NCBI GenBank assembly: GCA_036388675.1
Contig: DASVRI010000035.1
Span: 1-64,000, forward strand
Source of the DNA: DASVUS01 sp036388675
GTDB taxonomy: Bacteria > Armatimonadota > Abditibacteriia > Abditibacteriales > Abditibacteriaceae
DNA: 64,000 bases
Direction of reading: 5' to 3'
In this document: positions 33,475 to 42,247 of the stretch, piece by piece
Numbering within the stretch: the first letter of the stretch is position 1
How the letters are laid out: each line of letters opens with the position of its first letter
The notes under the pieces: model-generated
The model's input: the letters and a program-made list of their open reading frames with translations, nothing else
Told to the model about the DNA's origin: nothing
The model's database searches: none
Translations under genes and position numbers: made by a program

Positions 33475-35502
33475 TTAGCGCAGTGTTGCACCAAGTTGCT
33501 GTTCGGCGGCGGCCCGGATTTGTGACATGAGCGCTTCGATTTCGGTGTCGGTCAGGGTGCGATCATCAGCGCGGAAAAGCAACGACAGCGCCATGCTCTT
33601 GAAACCTTCGGGAACTGGCGAGCCGGTGTAAACATCGAAGGTGCGCACGCTGCGCAGAAGCTCGCCACCCGCTTCACGCAACACGCCTTCGACCGTCGCA
33701 GCGGTCTGTTCGGCGCGCAGCACCAGCGCCACATCGCGCTCAATGGCCGGAAAGCGTCCCAGCGGTTGATACTGTTTCAACAGCGCAATGTGCCGCACCA
33801 GAGGATCGAAGTCGATAATGCCAATAACGGCACGCCCGGCCAAGTCATAGCGCTGCGCGACATCGGGATGCACTTCACCGAGTACTCCCACGTCCTGGCT
33901 GTCAATCGAGAGCCGCGCGCAGCGTCCGGGATGGTAAGGCGCTGCAGTTGCCGCGCGCCACTGCAACGGCGGCACGCCCAGTTCAGAAAGAGTCGCTTCC
34001 ACGACGGCTTTCAACGAGAAGAAGTCAGCGGGCGGTGCCACCGCATTTTTCTGCCAGTGTGCCTGCTGTGTAGCCGGTTGCAGCAAAGCCATTCCCAGGT
34101 GACGGCATTCTCTGGGCAACTGGTCTCCTTCATGCGGTTGATACACTTTGCCCAGTTCGAAAACGCGTGCGCCGCTGCGCGCGTTCTTGGCTAACACGCC
34201 AAGCAATGACGGAATCAGCGAAGTGCGCATCTGTGTGTAGTCTTCCGAAATTGGATTGGCGAACTTGACGACTTGCGCCGCAGCGATGCCGGAGCGCTCG
34301 ACATCAGCGGCGTTTTGCATCGAAAACGTGATGACTTCGGTCAGGCCGCAACGCAGCAGGGCGCTTTTGGCGCGCTCTTCAAGCCGCTGCGACAACGAGC
34401 GTCCCGCCATGGCGTTGACCGTTTTCGGTAGTGTTGTCGGTATTTGCTCGTAGCCGTACACGCGCGCCACTTCTTCGATCAAGTCGATTTCGCGCGCGAT
34501 GTCGCGGCGGAAGGTCGGGACTGTGACATCGAGTACTCCTTCTTCCACAGTCATCACACTTAGCCCAAGGCGCTCCAAAGACTTACTGATGGACTCCGTT
34601 TTCAGGCGCAAACCCAGCACGGCATTGCAGCGCGCACTGCGCAGGCGCACCGTCACCGCTGTGATGGGCTGCACGTAGCGGTCGGCGAAGACCGAAGTCA
34701 CCGTGCCGCCGGCATGTTCTTGCAGCAGGCGTGCGGCGCGGTCGGCGGCGCGGCGCACACCGTTGGGATCGACCCAACGCTCGAAGCGGCGACTGGCCTC
34801 GGTGGAAAGCCCCAGAGCACGCGCGCCACGACGCACGCGCAACCCATCGAAGTGCGCCGATTCCAGCAGCACGCGTGTCGTTGATGACGTGACTTCGCTG
34901 TGCAATCCGCCCATCACACCGGCGATGCCGATCGGTTTTTCCGTGTCGGCGATGAGCAGAACTTCCGGCGTGAGTACTCGCTCGACGTCGTCCAGAGTGT
35001 GCAGCGTTTCGTTCTCAAAAGCCCGGCGCACTACGATGTTGCCCGCGACTTTGTCGGCATCGAAGGCATGGAGCGGCTGCCCGGTTTCGAGCATGACGTA
35101 GTTGGTCACATCGACAATATTATTGACCGGGCGCATACCGCATTCGATGAGACGGTGCTGCATCCAATCGGGCGACGGGCCGACCTTCAAGTTCTCAATC
35201 AGGCGTGCAAAATAACGTGGACAATCGTTGCTGCTTTGGATGTCCACTGAAAGTGTGGCGCTCGATGAGGTTTCTGCCACGTCTGTTGCCGGGAGGCGCA
35301 GTCGCTTGTCGGTCAGGGCGGCGATTTCGCGCGCCAGGCCGGTAGCCGATAACCAGTCGCCGCGATTGTTGGTGACTTCCAGTTCGAAGATGCCGCCTTC
35401 ACTGCTTTCGACACCGATGCCGGCCATTTCAAAAGCGTGCGCCAGTTCATCGGTCGCGGGCGTGGTGACAAATTCGTTGAGCCAATCCTGAGAGATACGC
35501 AT
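33475..35502 (-). CDS. pheT: phenylalanyl-tRNA synthetase beta subunit, short form
   Basis: The 675-residue protein is the beta chain of the alpha2-beta2 synthetase. The B1 domain start (MRISQDWLNEFV) runs directly into EVTNNRGDWLSATGLAREIAAL, so the ~110-residue tRNA-binding OB-fold (EMAP-II-like B2) of typical ~800-residue bacterial PheT is missing. The B3/B4 editing domain, B5 (VTVPTFRRDIAREIDLIEEVARVYGYEQIP), catalytic-like B6-B7 and the C-terminal anticodon-binding FDX-ACB domain (FPAIERDVALV) are present. It follows pheS with a 62-bp gap. Confidence 0.92.
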   Translation of the reverse strand: MRISQDWLNEFVTTPATDELAHAFEMAGIGVESSEGGIFELEVTNNRGDWLSATGLAREIAALTDKRLRLPATDVAETSSSATLSVDIQSSNDCPRYFARLIENLKVGPSPDWMQHRLIECGMRPVNNIVDVTNYVMLETGQPLHAFDADKVAGNIVVRRAFENETLHTLDDVERVLTPEVLLIADTEKPIGIAGVMGGLHSEVTSSTTRVLLESAHFDGLRVRRGARALGLSTEASRRFERWVDPNGVRRAADRAARLLQEHAGGTVTSVFADRYVQPITAVTVRLRSARCNAVLGLRLKTESISKSLERLGLSVMTVEEGVLDVTVPTFRRDIAREIDLIEEVARVYGYEQIPTTLPKTVNAMAGRSLSQRLEERAKSALLRCGLTEVITFSMQNAADVERSGIAAAQVVKFANPISEDYTQMRTSLIPSLLGVLAKNARSGARVFELGKVYQPHEGDQLPRECRHLGMALLQPATQQAHWQKNAVAPPADFFSLKAVVEATLSELGVPPLQWRAATAAPYHPGRCARLSIDSQDVGVLGEVHPDVAQRYDLAGRAVIGIIDFDPLVRHIALLKQYQPLGRFPAIERDVALVLRAEQTAATVEGVLREAGGELLRSVRTFDVYTGSPVPEGFKSMALSLLFRADDRTLTDTEIEALMSQIRAAAEQQLGATLR

Positions 35503-35564
35503 GATGGAAATTGTGAGCTTTAAATTTCGAGTTGAGAGTCAATTCAGAATTCAAAACTTGCACT

Positions 35565-36593
35565 TTAAAACTGTTGAAGGAAGCGCACGTCGTTTTCGTA
35601 TAGGACGCGCAAGTCGTCCAAATCGAACTTAATCATGGCGAGGCGTTCGATGCCGAAACCAAAAGCGAAGCCAGTGTATCGTTCCGCGTCGTAGCCCACG
35701 TTTTCCAGCACTCCGGGATGCACCATGCCACAGCCGCCCAACTCGATCCAGCCGGTGCGTTTGCAAGTCGCGCATCCGCTGCCGTTGCAGAAAATGCAAC
35801 TGATGTCGAACTCCGCCGAAGGTTCAGTGAATGGAAAGTAGTGCGGTCGAAAGCGAGTACTCAACCCGCCGCCACCGGGCACCGCGTCGAACAACTGTTG
35901 CAAAAACGTGGTCAGCGTGCCTTTCAAATCGCCAAAGGTGATGTCGCGGTCGATCAGCAAACCCTCGACCTGATGGAACATGGCCAGGTGCGTGCGGTCG
36001 GTCGCTTCGCGGCGATAAACGCGGCCCGGTGCGATGATTTTAATCGGCGGCTGGCGCGATTCCATAGTGCGAATCTGCACGGCGGAAGTCTCCGTGCGCA
36101 AAACCACATCGTCCGATATGAAGATGGTGCGCTCGCGCGCCGGATGATCCGGCCCGATGTTGAGCGCATCAAAATTGTAGTAGGCTGTTTCGACTTCGGG
36201 CCCTTCCACGACTCCGTAGCCCAACTGCGAAAAGATGCGCACGATGTCATCCATCGTTTGCGTCAGCGGATGCCGCTTTCCAAAGGCCAACGGCGGAGCG
36301 GGCAGCGTCACGTCAATGGTTTCAGCAGCGAGTGCAGCGTCGCGTGCGGCTTGCGCCAGTGCGCTTTTGCGTTCGTCCAGTAGAGTTTCAAGACGCGTGC
36401 GCGCTTCGTTGACCAGTTGTCCGACGCGGGGCCGCTCTTCGGGCGTGACCGAACCCATGCCGCGCAGCAGGCCGGTCAGTTCGCCCTTTTTACCCAGCAG
36501 CGCAATGCGAGCTTCTTCAATCTGTGCCAGCGACGACGCAGAGTTAATTTGTGTCGTGGCGCGCTCTTCCAGTTGGCGTATTTGCTCTTCCAT
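35565..36593 (-). CDS. pheS: phenylalanyl-tRNA synthetase alpha subunit
   Basis: The 342-residue protein has an N-terminal coiled coil (EEQIRQLEERATTQIN...) and the class II catalytic core. Motif 2 lies in FRPHYFPFTEPSAEFD and motif 3 in GFAFGFGIERLAMIKFDLDDLR. The CIFCNGSGCATCKRTGW stretch in between is the Cys-rich insert seen in many bacterial PheS. It charges tRNA-Phe together with PheT. It follows the DNA glycosylase gene by 61 bp; no T-box or attenuator is visible. Confidence 0.96.
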   Translation of the reverse strand: MEEQIRQLEERATTQINSASSLAQIEEARIALLGKKGELTGLLRGMGSVTPEERPRVGQLVNEARTRLETLLDERKSALAQAARDAALAAETIDVTLPAPPLAFGKRHPLTQTMDDIVRIFSQLGYGVVEGPEVETAYYNFDALNIGPDHPARERTIFISDDVVLRTETSAVQIRTMESRQPPIKIIAPGRVYRREATDRTHLAMFHQVEGLLIDRDITFGDLKGTLTTFLQQLFDAVPGGGGLSTRFRPHYFPFTEPSAEFDISCIFCNGSGCATCKRTGWIELGGCGMVHPGVLENVGYDAERYTGFAFGFGIERLAMIKFDLDDLRVLYENDVRFLQQF

Positions 36594-36654
36594 AACGGTA
36601 TGTGATTTTTGTCAGGTCATTAACTGCGGAGCGCGTGGCAGTTTAGCACCGGGT

Positions 36655-37293
36655 TCATTCCGAAGCCAACTTTGCCCGGCGTGCGATGCGTTTTGAAACA
36701 TAGCGGCTGCCGTCCAGGTAAAAACGTAACGGCCAATCCGCGGCGCGCGTGATGCCGATGCGCGTTGTCGTTACAGCCGGTGCGAGTACTCGATGCGTTT
36801 CTTCAATATCGGGATTGCACCCGATGAACAACGGTGAGGCCACATCGCAAATATCGACGCCATCCAGTGTCAGGTCAATGCTCATCGCGACACACAGTTT
36901 CGACGGGCCGCTCGTGAGATTGATGTCGCGTTGGGTGTTGCGGTAGTGGCGCATCACGTCGAGTCCCAGCGTGGGCTCGATGGCGCGCACCAGGACGGCT
37001 TCGGCAACGCCCTTCTGCCGGCACACCGCGTTGAAGCACATGTAGCTGCCGTAAATGCGATAAACGTAAGCCATGCCCGGCTCGCCCCACATCGAGCGAT
37101 TTCGCGGTGTTTCTCGCAGGTAGGCGTGACACGCCGGGTCGTCGCTGAGATACGCTTCGGTTTCAACGATGATACCGGCGCACAAACCGCGCTCCGTTTT
37201 GCGAACCAGGTAGTGGCCAAGCAGCCCTTGAGCGACTTGCGTCGTGGGTTCGATATAGAAGCTGCGCGGTAGCGGAGAAAACGGCAAGGTCAC
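36655..37293 (-). CDS. 3-methyladenine DNA glycosylase (AAG/MPG type)
   Basis: The 212-residue protein is the AAG-type base-excision glycosylase that removes alkylated purines. LLGHYLVRKTERGLCAGIIVETEAY carries the catalytic Glu; DPACHAY, RNRSMWGEPGMAYVYRIYG and NLTSGPSKLCVAM follow as in the family. The GTG at 37293 gives a natural N-terminus. A TTG at 37311 would overlap the antiporter's stop (TTGA) and remains possible. It is part of a minus-strand run with the antiporter and pheST. Confidence 0.9.
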   Translation of the reverse strand: MTLPFSPLPRSFYIEPTTQVAQGLLGHYLVRKTERGLCAGIIVETEAYLSDDPACHAYLRETPRNRSMWGEPGMAYVYRIYGSYMCFNAVCRQKGVAEAVLVRAIEPTLGLDVMRHYRNTQRDINLTSGPSKLCVAMSIDLTLDGVDICDVASPLFIGCNPDIEETHRVLAPAVTTTRIGITRAADWPLRFYLDGSRYVSKRIARRAKLASE

Positions 37294-37307
37294 GCCGGTC
37301 TGAGTAC

Positions 37308-38561
37308 TCAATGTGCTGGTGCGAGCGCTGTTCCCGCTGTTGCGCCGCCAACGCCAGGTGCTGCACCGACGCCATGTGCTGCACCGACTCCGGGTACTGC
37401 ACCGACGGCAGGCGCGGCATCGGCGGCATGATGCGCTTCGGGCAGGAAGTAAAAGAGAATTCCGAGAATCGCGTACAGACAAAGCAACTGCACGCCTTCA
37501 AGCCAGTTGCTTTCTCCGTCCTGGCTGATTTGTCCCACAATGAAAACCGCGCCGACGACCGCCACGACCTCGGGAATGGTGAATTCGAGATTCATAGGTC
37601 GCCCGAACAGGTAAGACGCGAAAATGAGCACCGGCGCGACGAAGAGCGCAATTTGCAAGCTGGAGCCGACTGCAATGCCTAGCGCCAGATCCATTTTGTT
37701 GCGCATCGCCATTAAAACGGCGGAAGAGTGCTCCGCCGCATTGCCGATGATTGCGACAACAATGACACCGACAAAAACTTCGGTCAGTCCCAGGCTGGCT
37801 CGCGCATTCTCCACTGCGCCCACTAAAAACTCGGAGATAAGCGCCACAAACATGGTGGCTACCAGCAGAACAGCAACCGACTTGCGGCGTGACCATTGTT
37901 CGTGATGTGCGGCGTCGGCCTCATCGGCCACGCCTTCACAGCCACCAATAAACAGCTCTTTATGCGTTTTCAACGAGAAATAGAGCGAGGCACCGTAAGT
38001 TAGAAAGAGCACAACCGCAATCGCCACCGACATGTCCTGTTCTTTGGCTTGCCAGCGAGCATCAGTTGGGGCTGCGACGATGTGAAAAATGGTGGGAATG
38101 ACGAGCGCTACAGCGGCCAGCGCCAGAGCGGTGGTGGATACACTGGCCGCCGTGCGATTGAACGTCTGTTCGCGATACTTCGAACCGCCTGCCACGAACG
38201 ACAGCCCTAACACCAACAACACATTGCCGATGATGGAGCCGGTGATGGACGCTTTCACCACGCCGGTGAGGCCTTTGGAGAGGGCCATCAGCGCGATGAT
38301 CAATTCGGCGGCGTTGCCAAAGGTCGCGTTGAGCAATCCGCCGATGCCCTGGCCGACCTGGTCTGCCAGGTGTTCCGTGGCGCGCCCCATCCAGCCGGCA
38401 AGGGGAATGATGGCGAGGCACGATGTAATGAACAGTGCCGTGTCGTTGCGCAGGCCCGGCACAAAGCGCAACGCGATGGAAATGGGAACGAAAATCAGCA
38501 GCCAATCGAGCGAGGGGCGCAGCCGGAAACCGGGCTTTGCAACAGGGGAGTTATCATTCAT
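37308..38561 (-). CDS. Ca2+/H+ antiporter (CaCA family, CAX)
   Basis: The 417-residue protein has about eleven membrane helices and the two CaCA alpha repeats, GNAAELIIALMAL in the first half and GNAAEHSSAVLMAM in the second. It should export Ca2+ (or other divalent cations) in exchange for protons. A C-terminal tail of about 40 residues is made of a six-residue elastin-like repeat (GVGAAP/GVGAAH), encoded by 18-bp tandem units at about 37356-37427. That tail is not a family feature. Confidence 0.92.
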   Translation of the reverse strand: MNDNSPVAKPGFRLRPSLDWLLIFVPISIALRFVPGLRNDTALFITSCLAIIPLAGWMGRATEHLADQVGQGIGGLLNATFGNAAELIIALMALSKGLTGVVKASITGSIIGNVLLVLGLSFVAGGSKYREQTFNRTAASVSTTALALAAVALVIPTIFHIVAAPTDARWQAKEQDMSVAIAVVLFLTYGASLYFSLKTHKELFIGGCEGVADEADAAHHEQWSRRKSVAVLLVATMFVALISEFLVGAVENARASLGLTEVFVGVIVVAIIGNAAEHSSAVLMAMRNKMDLALGIAVGSSLQIALFVAPVLIFASYLFGRPMNLEFTIPEVVAVVGAVFIVGQISQDGESNWLEGVQLLCLYAILGILFYFLPEAHHAADAAPAVGAVPGVGAAHGVGAAPGVGGATAGTALAPAH

Positions 38562-38602
38562 CGCGGCTAATTATGACAGGATAGCCCGGCCGCGACGAGA
38601 CC

Positions 38603-38977
38603 TTAGCGCTCTTTGGACGCACTCTCATTCTGAAAGCGGGCCGTGATGACAAAGTCGATGCCGCCGCGAATATTGAAGTGTCCCGTGACGGTGAGCCATT
38701 TCGGTTGGCACGCCGCGACCATGTCGTTCATGATGATGTTGGTCACATCTTCATGAAAATGCCCTTCGTCGCGAAAGCTCCACAGATACTGCTTCAGGGA
38801 CTTCGACTCCAGGCACAACTGCGCCGGCGAGTACTCAACCGCAATACGCGCAAAGTCGGGCTGTCCCGTCATGGGGCAATTGGTTGTGAATTCACGCGTC
38901 TCGAAACGAATGGTGTAGTCGTTGTTCGGGTGCGGGTTAGGAAAGGTTTCGATGGTTTTTGTTGGACGAAGAGGCAT
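38603..38977 (-). CDS. queF: preQ0 reductase (7-cyano-7-deazaguanine reductase) QueF
   Basis: The 124-residue protein is the short, unimodular QueF that reduces preQ0 to preQ1 in queuosine synthesis using NADPH. The catalytic Cys is C34 in TTNCPMTGQPDF and the general-acid Asp is D41. The ESKSLKQYLWSFRDEGHFHEDVTN signature is complete. No other que genes are adjacent, and no preQ1 riboswitch is visible upstream. A promoter-like pair lies 35-60 bp upstream. Confidence 0.95.
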   Translation of the reverse strand: MPLRPTKTIETFPNPHPNNDYTIRFETREFTTNCPMTGQPDFARIAVEYSPAQLCLESKSLKQYLWSFRDEGHFHEDVTNIIMNDMVAACQPKWLTVTGHFNIRGGIDFVITARFQNESASKER

Positions 38978-39008
38978 GGTGAGTACTCGGAAGCGAATTC
39001 AAGTTTTG

Positions 39009-39038
39009 AGTATAGAATGCTGGGCGCGTATGTGTCAG
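39009..39038 (-). promoter_or_regulatory. sigma70-like promoter for queF
   Basis: On the minus strand CTGACA (39038-39033) and TATACT (39014-39009) are separated by 18 bp, a near-consensus pair. Transcription would start about 25 bp upstream of the queF ATG, and the leader would contain a GAGTACTC octamer (38981). Confidence 0.6.
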
Positions 39039-39074
39039 CAGGCGTTTAGTTTCAGATTGCAGCTAAATGGGAAG

Positions 39075-40490
39075 TCACGCGCGGGCGCTATCGAGGCGAC
39101 GCAGGCGGCGCACTTCGGGCCATTTCAACGCGGTGGCTCCCACCACAATCAAGGTGCCGATGCCGCCACCAACCACCGACATAACCGGCCCCAGGAACTT
39201 GGCCGCGACACCCGATTCAAAGCCGCCCAACTCGTTGGAGCTGCCGATGAATACGCTGTTCACAGCGGCGACGCGGCCTCGCATGTTGTCGGGCGTGAGA
39301 ACTTGAACCAGAGTGTGGCGCACCACGACGCTGATGTTGTCAAACATGCCGGTCAGAAACAGCATCGCCAGAGAAAACCAGAAGTTGCGCGACAGCCCAA
39401 AGGCAATCGTCGCGAGGCCAAAGCCGGCAACAGCCCACAGCAGCGCCCGCCCGGCGCGACGCATCGGTGGCAGGTGCGCCAGCGTTAATCCCATGAGCAG
39501 CGCACCCACAGCCGGAGCGGCGCGCAGCCATCCGAGTTCGGCGGCTCCGACATGCAAAATGTCACGCGCGTAAATCGGCAGCAGCATGACGGCGCCGCCC
39601 AGCAGAACCGCAAACATATCAAGCGTCAGCGTCGCCAATATCAAGTTGGAACTGCGCACAAAACGCAGCCCCGCGATAAGGCTTTCCCACGACAATCCTT
39701 CTTCGTTGCGCACGATTTCGCGCGGGCGCACCGGAAGCAGGAATCCAATAAAGAGCAGGGTGCCAAGAGCTTGCAGAAGGTAAATCGTTACATAACTGTG
39801 TGTGGCTGCGATGAGCATTCCACCGAGTGCCGGTCCCATCATAGAAGCGGTTTGCCAGCGGCTCGAATTCCAGGTCACGGCATTAGCCAGCAAGTCATCG
39901 GGCACCAGTTGCGGCAGCATCGCACCCAACGCCGGGCCGCGAAAAGAATTGGCCACGCCGAGCGCAAAAAGGCACGCATAAACCCACGAAATAGGAGCGT
40001 GCGTGTACGAAATGCCGGCCAGTGCAATTGAACCCACCGCACTGATAGCCAGTGTCAAAAGGACAACGCGACGGCGGTCGAAGCGATCGGCCACGTGACC
40101 GGCGGGCAGCGCAAAGAAGATGACCGGCAATGCCAGCACAAGACCCACATAGCCAAGAGCCAGTGCGGCATCACGCGAGCCGCGCACCTGTCCCACACGT
40201 TCGCTAATCTCCCATGCCACAGCTACGTCCAGCATCTGAGCCGTCATTGCAGCGATAAACGATCCTATGGCATAAAAGCGATAGTCGCGAATGCGCAGCG
40301 CAGCATAAGGATCATGCGAACGCGCGCTCACATCTGAATCGGAGGTGTCGATTTGATGCGTTACATCGGCGACATCGGCTGAAGCGCCGGTTGGCCGTTC
40401 GTCATCAGGCGCGTCCGAGAATTCAGCGTGCGCGATCTCGTCTGTCGAAGGTAGTGAATGGCGGGGTGGAGTACTCGACGAATCGGTCAT
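39075..40490 (-). CDS. MFS transporter (EntS-like exporter)
   Basis: The 471-residue protein has an acidic, Ser/Asp-rich N-terminal extension of ~65 residues and 12 helices. The MFS loop motif appears as GHVADRFDRRRVVLL, and GPALGGMLIAA in TM5 fits the MFS_3 (enterobactin exporter EntS-like) group. The substrate is unknown. It lies 42 bp after metF on the same strand. No Shine-Dalgarno is visible before the ATG. Confidence 0.88.
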   Translation of the reverse strand: MTDSSSTPPRHSLPSTDEIAHAEFSDAPDDERPTGASADVADVTHQIDTSDSDVSARSHDPYAALRIRDYRFYAIGSFIAAMTAQMLDVAVAWEISERVGQVRGSRDAALALGYVGLVLALPVIFFALPAGHVADRFDRRRVVLLTLAISAVGSIALAGISYTHAPISWVYACLFALGVANSFRGPALGAMLPQLVPDDLLANAVTWNSSRWQTASMMGPALGGMLIAATHSYVTIYLLQALGTLLFIGFLLPVRPREIVRNEEGLSWESLIAGLRFVRSSNLILATLTLDMFAVLLGGAVMLLPIYARDILHVGAAELGWLRAAPAVGALLMGLTLAHLPPMRRAGRALLWAVAGFGLATIAFGLSRNFWFSLAMLFLTGMFDNISVVVRHTLVQVLTPDNMRGRVAAVNSVFIGSSNELGGFESGVAAKFLGPVMSVVGGGIGTLIVVGATALKWPEVRRLRRLDSARA

Positions 40491-40532
40491 GAAACAAAAT
40501 CGAACGTAAAATTACACAAACTTAAGGAATTA

Positions 40533-41408
40533 CTAAGCCGGTAACGCACCACTCTCACGCAGTTGCTGCGAAATCAGCACCGTGGCCTTGCTGCGATTGA
40601 GCGTGTAAAAGTGTAGGCCGGCCACACCGTTTTTGATGAGGTCTTCGCACTGCATGCGGGCGTGTTCAACGCCGGCGGCGTGAACAGCCATCGGGTCGGA
40701 TTCGAGACTCTCCAGCTTAAGTAGTAGCGGATGCGGAATCTTAGCTCCGCACATCATAACGAAACGTTTGATTTGTGCCACGCTGAGAATCGGCATAATA
40801 CCGGCGACGAGCGGCACTTGTATGCCCATCCTGTGCGCTTCATCGCGCCAGCGATAAAAGTCATCATTATCAAAGAACAACTGCGTGATAACGAACTGAC
40901 CGCCATTATCGACCTTGAGTTTCAGGTATTCAAGGTCACGCGTTTTGTTGAGCGCCTGCGGATGACCTTCGGGATAACCGGCCACTCCCACGCAAAAGTC
41001 GTGATGGCCGCGCACGAAGCGCACCAGGTCGCTGCCGTAACCGAAGCCACCATCGGGAGCCTGATAAGAAGCCTGACCCGGCGGTGGATCGCCGCGCAGC
41101 GCGAGCACGTTGCGAATGCCTTTATCCCACAGGCAGTTCAGGTTCTCGCTCATCTGGTCTGCCGTGTGGCCAACACAGGTGAGGTGCGCCATAGCGGGAA
41201 AACCAAGTTCGTTTTGCACGCGCGCTGTGAGGTCGAGAGTGGGCTGTGTGCCGCCACCGGTGCGCGTGATCGAAACAAAATCGGGCTTCAGAGGGCGTAG
41301 TTCATCAACCGCGCCCATGAGCTGTTTTTCTCCGGCCTCATCTCTGGGCGGGAAAAACTCGAATGAAATCAACGGACGCTTGCTGGCGAACAGCTCATCA
41401 ATGCGCAT
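40533..41408 (-). CDS. metF: methylenetetrahydrofolate reductase
   Basis: The 291-residue FAD enzyme makes 5-methyl-THF for methionine synthesis. SFEFFPPRDEAGEKQL (with the catalytic Glu), SITRTGGG, MAHLTCVGHT, VLALRGDPP and QLFFDNDDFYRW are the family motifs. It heads a minus-strand run with an MFS exporter and queF. The octamer at 41412 lies just upstream of the ATG (GAGTACTCACTATG). No SAM riboswitch is seen. Confidence 0.95.
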   Translation of the reverse strand: MRIDELFASKRPLISFEFFPPRDEAGEKQLMGAVDELRPLKPDFVSITRTGGGTQPTLDLTARVQNELGFPAMAHLTCVGHTADQMSENLNCLWDKGIRNVLALRGDPPPGQASYQAPDGGFGYGSDLVRFVRGHHDFCVGVAGYPEGHPQALNKTRDLEYLKLKVDNGGQFVITQLFFDNDDFYRWRDEAHRMGIQVPLVAGIMPILSVAQIKRFVMMCGAKIPHPLLLKLESLESDPMAVHAAGVEHARMQCEDLIKNGVAGLHFYTLNRSKATVLISQQLRESGALPA

Positions 41409-41615
41409 AGTGAGTACTCAGTAACTTGTAAATTGCAGGCGAAAACAGATGACAGAACAACGTAGGCCACGCATCATAGGCAATGCAATACACCGGATGT
41501 GGCGTAATCTATTCTAACGGTAGGCGAGCAAGAGGGGCAATGTCTCAGTAAATTCTGGAAGTGCAAGTTCCTTGCGACTGGAGCTATAGCTGGCACTTGG
41601 TGAGTGAAGCGGCAG

Positions 41616-42179
41616 TTATTGCCCTTGCTGCGCCTCCTGAATGGAATTGTAAACATGCCGCACATTGTCCATCATCTCTAAACTCGGGACTTGCCCTTGC
41701 CCTGCACCGGGCCAGGATGAATTGCCCCAGGCACTGGAAGCACTTGAAGAACCTAAAGTAATGGTGCCACTTCCATCCGACTTCTCATTGAGTGTCAATT
41801 CGGTCAGAGTGCGCAAGTTTATAGATTGAATTTTACGACCGAACAACTCAGAAACGATAATGATTCGTTGGTTCGTGACAGCGTATGCAGTTTTATCTCG
41901 ACTCTTCGCATCAACAATGAAGCGACCAAAGATGATATATAATCCCACCAAAACAAAAGGAATGCCCCACAATTTGAAGAAAACAGGCGCACCCGTTGAA
42001 AGGACGCCGACCTCCCAGAAAATTGCGAACCCACCCCACATCAAGCTGAAAGGGATAAGAAATGCATCTGATGAACGAAATCTGATGCCACTCTGAGGCT
42101 TTCCACTCCATAAGAGTTTTTCACATGGCTTTAGCTCGGACTGAATTGCAGGAATGATTATCCCGGTGCTTTGCCACAT
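41616..42179 (-). CDS. PH-like (bPH) membrane protein
   Basis: The 187-residue protein starts with a soluble ~25 residues, then two membrane helices (FLIPFSLMWGGFAIFWEVGVL and LWGIPFVLVGLYIIFGRFIV). A bacterial PH-like half-domain follows (DKTAYAVTNQRIIIVSELFGRKIQSINLRTL). This is the layout of small bPH2-type proteins of unknown function. Base composition of 41420-42240 looks clearly more AT-rich than the flanks, and there is no octamer inside the gene, so a recent acquisition is possible. Confidence 0.75.
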   Translation of the reverse strand: MWQSTGIIIPAIQSELKPCEKLLWSGKPQSGIRFRSSDAFLIPFSLMWGGFAIFWEVGVLSTGAPVFFKLWGIPFVLVGLYIIFGRFIVDAKSRDKTAYAVTNQRIIIVSELFGRKIQSINLRTLTELTLNEKSDGSGTITLGSSSASSAWGNSSWPGAGQGQVPSLEMMDNVRHVYNSIQEAQQGQ

Positions 42180-42247
42180 ATCTTTCACTTTGACTGATGC
42201 GCTTACGGCATGCCACCACGCTGCATGCAGCAAGACAACTACAACAT

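Noticed and set aside
36594..36654. T-box or phe attenuator before pheS
   Set aside because: The gap is 61 bp, with no specifier loop, Phe-rich leader peptide or terminator.
38978..39074. preQ1 riboswitch upstream of queF
   Set aside because: No preQ1-I or -II core sequence; only a promoter-like pair is visible.
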